This document shows positions 6,661-10,106 of a stretch of DNA of 10,106 nt, piece after piece (the stretch's first letter is position 1; the number at the start of each line of letters is the position of its first letter). Location of the stretch: positions 1-10,106 of the forward strand of contig DAINMX010000235.1 in the NCBI GenBank assembly GCA_036736205.1, in the 5' to 3' direction. The notes under the pieces were generated by a model. The model was not told the origin of the DNA. It ran no database searches and saw only the letters and a program-made list of their open reading frames with translations. The translations under genes and the position numbers were made by a program. Source of the DNA: XYA12-FULL-58-9 sp001798605. GTDB lineage: Bacteria > Myxococcota > XYA12-FULL-58-9.

Positions 6661-8072
6661 GTACCTTCCGCCTCACCCTCATCTTCCTTGGAGTGCTTTT
6701 TGTCTTGGTCATGTTGTGGGCATGGTTTGTCAACAATTGGGAAAAGGTGCCGTACGATGCATGGGTGGGCTTCAGTGGTGAAGCGCGGACCAATGACTAC
6801 TTGGCGGCGGAGCGGTTACTCGACCGTCTCGGCGTTGCCACCGAGAGTGTCGCCAATCTGCATGACAAAGACGGTTTGCCTTCGGTCGATGGCACATTGT
6901 TCGTGCCAGTGTGGCGCTCGACATTCAGTCGTGCGCGTATTGCGAGGCTGCAGGAGTGGGTGGTTGCCGGTGGCCACCTCGTCGTCATTGGCCGCATGGG
7001 TCATGAGGACAATGCGGGGGCTGGCAAGGACGAGCTTCTCGACCCCCTCGGGGTTACCGTCGATCGACCTGATGATCTCGACGAAGATCATGATGACATC
7101 TTTGACGACGACGAAGAAGAAGACGTGGCTCCATTGACAGAAGGCGACGAACAAGAGGGAGCTACCAATGACCTGGGCGGGTCCTCGCCCGGTGAAGGTG
7201 TCACCGACCTTGAAAACGAATCAACATGTGTCAAGGACGGGGACGACTCAACGTACAACGGCAAATGCGACGAATCTGCAAAGAAGGGCGGGCGTCACAT
7301 ACTTCAGGGCGAATTGGGAGAGCAGCTTAAGTGGATCATGGGGCAAATCAAGACGATCGAGACCCCAGTGCGAATGCCTGATGTCGAAAAACCGCTGACC
7401 GTTACGGGATGGGCCGAGGAGAAGGAATGGGAGCTCATCGACAGCGAAGACCGTGCGATTTGGGGCATGCCCGGGGACAAGCATTACATGCTGTTGCAGC
7501 TCGAAGTTGGCAAGGGTGTGCTGACAATCCTGCGGGGCGCGAGCTTCATGACCAATCGGTTGATCGGAGAGAAAGACAACGCCGAATTTCTGTGGCGTCT
7601 GGCCACCTGGAACAACCGGCGAGGGGATAGCTGGATCATTTTCGGTTATGATGTTCCGTCGCTGCTGACCGTGCTCATCGATCGTGGTGGCATGCTGCTT
7701 CTGGGACTCGTGCTGTTATTGGCGTTTTGGTTGTGGCGGCATGTCCTGCGATTTGGGCCGTTGCACCAGCTGCCCATTTTGCCACGGCGCAGTGTCATGG
7801 AGCATATCGACGCCAGCGGCCGCTTTCTTTGGCGTCACGGACAACGACGGGTTCTGGTCGAGGTGGTGCAATCCGCGCTCTGGGCGCGCGCTGCTCGTCG
7901 CATCGCTGACTGGCAACGGCTCGATGAACCCGACAGAACAGAGCGTCTCGCGCAGATCGCCAGTCTTTCCGTTGAACAAGTCCGAGTTGCGCTCAGCTCT
8001 GCAGTTCCAGAGAGCCGGTCGCAGTTTACAGAATGGGTACAGCGCCTTGAGATGATTCGACGGGCGTTGTGA
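6657..8072 (+). CDS. DUF4350-domain membrane-anchored protein with acidic insert
   Basis: A 471-residue protein with an N-terminal anchor (7-27), a large extracytoplasmic region, a second helix (337-360) and a cytoplasmic C-terminal region (361-471). Residues 45-115 look like the DUF4350 domain: NDYLAAERLLDRLG at the start, then a LFVPVWR strand and LQEWVVAGGHLVVIGR, the pattern of Rossmann-like, GATase-related folds. The second half of that region resumes after about 210 (QGELGEQLKW to the helix). Between them, residues 137-210 are an inserted low-complexity segment very rich in Asp and Glu, with two cysteines (191 and 204). That insert makes the protein longer than the usual 380-420 residues as I know the family. 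The function of DUF4350 proteins is unknown; they regularly accompany MoxR, DUF58 and DUF4129. The ATG overlaps the DUF4129 stop (ATGA). An in-frame ATG at 6630 would add nine residues lying inside the upstream gene and is less likely. Confidence 0.82.
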   Translation: MSTFRLTLIFLGVLFVLVMLWAWFVNNWEKVPYDAWVGFSGEARTNDYLAAERLLDRLGVATESVANLHDKDGLPSVDGTLFVPVWRSTFSRARIARLQEWVVAGGHLVVIGRMGHEDNAGAGKDELLDPLGVTVDRPDDLDEDHDDIFDDDEEEDVAPLTEGDEQEGATNDLGGSSPGEGVTDLENESTCVKDGDDSTYNGKCDESAKKGGRHILQGELGEQLKWIMGQIKTIETPVRMPDVEKPLTVTGWAEEKEWELIDSEDRAIWGMPGDKHYMLLQLEVGKGVLTILRGASFMTNRLIGEKDNAEFLWRLATWNNRRGDSWIIFGYDVPSLLTVLIDRGGMLLLGLVLLLAFWLWRHVLRFGPLHQLPILPRRSVMEHIDASGRFLWRHGQRRVLVEVVQSALWARAARRIADWQRLDEPDRTERLAQIASLSVEQVRVALSSAVPESRSQFTEWVQRLEMIRRAL

Positions 8073-8148
8073 CTGAGACGATAGAGAGGTCGCCACGCCG
8101 CCCCAGTCGCGGTTGGCTCACGCATAGAGAAGGAGGACGCAAACCGTC
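8073..8148 (+). promoter_or_regulatory. 76-base spacer with strong Shine-Dalgarno sequence before moxR
   Basis: This is the only sizeable gap inside the operon from the RDD gene onward. AAGGAGGA at 8130-8137 is the best Shine-Dalgarno match in the window, although its distance to the ATG at 8149 is rather long (about 11-12 bases). The spacer also has CGGTTGGCT at 8110-8118, shared with the region before the operon. I see no convincing promoter hexamers and no terminator. Inferred effect: MoxR is made at a higher or independently set rate compared with the membrane proteins. Confidence 0.5.
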
Positions 8149-9192
8149 ATGACAGACGACATCTCTTCAGAGACATTCGAGGTTGCATCCCTCGCGCCGA
8201 CAACAACGCCGCCGATGGTGACGCCGACTACGGCGGCCATTGATACCCACGTAGCCGTTGCCCATGCCATTCGCGAACAGATTGGTCGCGCCGTGGTGGG
8301 GCAGAAAGACGTCATCGAGCAGGTGTTGATCACCTTGTTTGCTGGCGGCCACGTGATTATCGAGGGCCTTCCCGGGTTGGGCAAGACGTTGTTGGTGCGG
8401 GCGCTGGCGAAAACATTCAATGGGCACTCGAACCGCATTCAATTCACCCCAGATCTGATGCCGAGTGATATCACGGGGCACGTGATGTACGACCTCAAGG
8501 GCGGCCAGTTTGTGACGCGCCGGGGCCCGGTGTTCACCAATCTTCTCTTGGCCGATGAGATCAATCGTGCCCCAGCGAAGACCCAGGCGGCCATGCTGGA
8601 GGTGATGCAGGAGCAACAGGTTAGCCTCGAAGGAACACCGATGCTCTTGGAGCCACCGTTTATGACGCTGGCGACTCAGAACCCGTTGGAGCACGAGGGC
8701 ACTTATCCTCTGCCCGATGCCCAGTTGGATCGATTCCTTCTCAAGATTCACATCCACTACCCCGCAGAGGTCGAAGAGGTGGCGATGGTCGAGCAAGTTA
8801 CCACCGGCAAAGTGGGGGCTGCGTTGACGGTGGAAAACGTCGACACGGTGGCCGATGCGAAGTCGATCTTGGCCCTACAGGCAGCGACCGCGGCGGTGCG
8901 GGTAGATCATCGTGTTGCCGAGTATGCGGTGCGCTTGGTTCGCACGACCCGCAAGTGGCCTGGCCTGGCCCAAGGGGCAGGGCCTCGCGGTGGGCTCGCT
9001 TTGATACGGGCATCGAGAGCCTACGCATTGCTCGAGGGGCGGGACTTCGTCACCCCCGACGACATCAAAGCCATTGCGCGACCGGCGCTGCGGCATCGGG
9101 TGATGTTGTCACCTGAGACCGAGCTCGAGGGGCAGACGGCCGACCAACTCTTGACGGGCATTCTCGGGAGCGTTGACGCACCACGTATATGA
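8149..9192 (+). CDS. MoxR-family AAA+ ATPase
   Basis: MoxR ATPases are cytoplasmic hexameric AAA+ chaperones that, with VWA-domain partners, help assemble or activate protein complexes, sometimes by metal insertion. All key motifs are present: Walker A GLPGLGKT (73-80), the PDLMPSDITG loop (101-110), Walker B LLLADEINR (132-140, Asp136-Glu137), sensor 1 ATQNP (175-179), the EGTYPLPDAQLDRF block (183-196) typical of MoxR, and sensor 2 GPRGGLALIRASRA (278-291). The C-terminal lid contains TPDDI (302-306). The first 35 residues are a Thr/Pro-rich, probably disordered extension, making the protein (347 residues) longer than the usual 310-330; an internal ATG (codon 23) has no ribosome binding site, so I keep 8149. 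The stop overlaps the DUF58 start by ATGA, the standard moxR-DUF58 pairing. Substrates are most likely the membrane proteins encoded upstream (inference). Confidence 0.96.
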   Translation: MTDDISSETFEVASLAPTTTPPMVTPTTAAIDTHVAVAHAIREQIGRAVVGQKDVIEQVLITLFAGGHVIIEGLPGLGKTLLVRALAKTFNGHSNRIQFTPDLMPSDITGHVMYDLKGGQFVTRRGPVFTNLLLADEINRAPAKTQAAMLEVMQEQQVSLEGTPMLLEPPFMTLATQNPLEHEGTYPLPDAQLDRFLLKIHIHYPAEVEEVAMVEQVTTGKVGAALTVENVDTVADAKSILALQAATAAVRVDHRVAEYAVRLVRTTRKWPGLAQGAGPRGGLALIRASRAYALLEGRDFVTPDDIKAIARPALRHRVMLSPETELEGQTADQLLTGILGSVDAPRI

Positions 9193-10106
9193 CACCGACT
9201 CGTCAAAGTTTGTTTCTGCTCGCGATTTGGAGCGCCCTCGGGCTGGTGGCATCGGTGTGGCCCGAATCAGCTACGTCGGTGTGGCAGGCCTTTGGCGTCG
9301 TGGTCGGAGTGTTGTTGTTGGGCGATTTGCTCCTGGCACTGGGTAAACCGCGCACCACCATTGAGCGTGATCTCGCCGTCAGTCTGGCCTTGGGGATGCG
9401 CACCAAAGCACAACTGCGGGTCATGAACGCTTCGGGCTCCGCGAAAACGCTCCTGGTACAAGAGAGTCATCCCGCTTCGGTACAGATCGAGCAGCTGCCA
9501 CGGAAAGTGAGGGTTCCGGCCCACGGCTTTGCTGAGGTCGGCTACGCGCTGCGCACGACGGAGCGTGGTGAGCTGCAGTTTGGTCTCCTCGATTATCGCC
9601 AGGCCTCGCTGCTAGGTTTCTGGTGGCGCCACGCCAAGAGCGGTAGCGCCCAAGCCGTACGTGTTTACCCCAATTTCCGTGCAGTGGCTCGATACGCCTT
9701 GCTGGCTACATCGAATCGTGTCAGCGAGCTCGGCATTCGCAAAAAGCGCCGCCGCGGTGAGGGCACCGAGTTTCATCAACTGCGAGAGTACCGCGTCGGG
9801 GATCCCTTCCGGCAGATCGATTGGCGTGCCACATCGCGGATGATGAAGCTCATCTCGCGTGAATACCGCGAAGAACGCGACCAACAGATCATGTTCTTGC
9901 TCGACTGTGGCAGGCGCATGCACTCCAAGGACGGCGAGCTCACCCATCTCGATCATGCGCTCAATGCAGTACTGCTGCTCGCCTATGTGGCGCTGCGCCA
10001 AGGGGATGCCGTTGGCCTGATGACCTACGGAGGCCAACAACGACAGCTGCCTCCACGCAAGGGTGCGAGCTACCTGAATGCGATCCTCAATGCTGTCTAC
10101 GACCTC
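9189..10106 (+). CDS. DUF58-domain protein (VWA-like MoxR partner), 5' part
   Basis: The frame is open from the ATG at 9189 to the window end (306 residues visible) and continues beyond it. Two hydrophobic helices (about 7-24 and 32-51) anchor the protein; a beta-rich region (55-160) follows. The DUF58 signature is clear: GTEFHQLREYRVGDPFRQIDWRATS within residues 192-216, then REYREERDQQIMFLLDCGRRM (224-244), where a VWA-like fold begins. At the MIDAS position the sequence is Asp239-Cys-Gly-Arg-Arg instead of DxSxS, so metal binding there is doubtful; I believe this form occurs in the subfamily from this type of cluster. The protein likely serves as the adaptor between MoxR and its membrane clients. 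Its ATG overlaps the moxR stop (ATGA), implying translational coupling. No good Shine-Dalgarno sequence lies directly upstream. Confidence 0.92.
   Translation, partial: MTPTRQSLFLLAIWSALGLVASVWPESATSVWQAFGVVVGVLLLGDLLLALGKPRTTIERDLAVSLALGMRTKAQLRVMNASGSAKTLLVQESHPASVQIEQLPRKVRVPAHGFAEVGYALRTTERGELQFGLLDYRQASLLGFWWRHAKSGSAQAVRVYPNFRAVARYALLATSNRVSELGIRKKRRRGEGTEFHQLREYRVGDPFRQIDWRATSRMMKLISREYREERDQQIMFLLDCGRRMHSKDGELTHLDHALNAVLLLAYVALRQGDAVGLMTYGGQQRQLPPRKGASYLNAILNAVYDL

Noticed and set aside
8167..8796. Open frame on the minus strand inside moxR (209 codons)
   Set aside because: Mirror of highly conserved MoxR coding sequence, Leu/His/Arg-rich with no motif.
1..10106. tRNA, rRNA, CRISPR array, insertion sequence, integrase, attachment site or defence island
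   Set aside because: No such sequence was recognised; coding is nearly continuous on one strand with housekeeping-type or core-like families.

Overview
The window reads as an ordinary chromosomal stretch of a didermic, deltaproteobacterial-type organism, most likely Myxococcota or the Bradymonadales group. The main pointer is the first gene. It encodes a secreted trypsin-like protein with cysteine-rich modules and a C-terminus of the MYXO-CTERM kind (Gly-Cys, hydrophobic helix, basic tail). Base composition looks moderately GC-rich by eye, GTG starts are common (thiL, the response regulator, RDD and SpoIIM genes), and TTG is unusually frequent for leucine. All genes are on the + strand. I see no tRNA, rRNA, mobile element, integrase, CRISPR array or origin.

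Layout. 1-1044: the 3' part of a surface or secreted S1-family protease-like gene. 1054-2028: thiL, thiamine-monophosphate kinase, nine bases downstream and in the same frame, with a perfect hairpin over the junction. 2129-2839: an orphan OmpR/PhoB-type response regulator, whose start I place well inside its open frame because of a strong Shine-Dalgarno sequence. 2840-2971: a 132-base intergenic region, the longest without a gene, holding a good CRP/FNR-type palindrome, TTGGC repeats and a weak promoter candidate.

2972-10106 (running off the end): seven tightly packed genes that look like one operon. In order they are a DUF5362-like small membrane protein, an RDD membrane protein, a SpoIIM/DUF95 membrane protein, a DUF4129 membrane protein, a DUF4350 protein, a MoxR AAA+ ATPase and a DUF58 (VWA-like) protein. 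Four of the six junctions overlap by 4 to 11 bases (GTGA, an 11-base overlap, ATGA, ATGA). The exceptions are 14 bases before the RDD gene and 76 bases before MoxR, which has its own strong Shine-Dalgarno sequence.

From knowledge of these families, MoxR and DUF58 proteins form chaperone-like pairs, and the RDD-SpoIIM-DUF4129-DUF4350-MoxR-DUF58 neighbourhood recurs in several phyla without an established function. The inferred picture is an AAA+ machine with a VWA-like adaptor that assembles or remodels an envelope complex made of the upstream membrane proteins. This is the most interesting part of the window. Local peculiarities are the DUF5362 protein at its head, a CRP-like site in front of it, an acidic insert in the DUF4350 protein and a degenerate MIDAS motif in the DUF58 protein.
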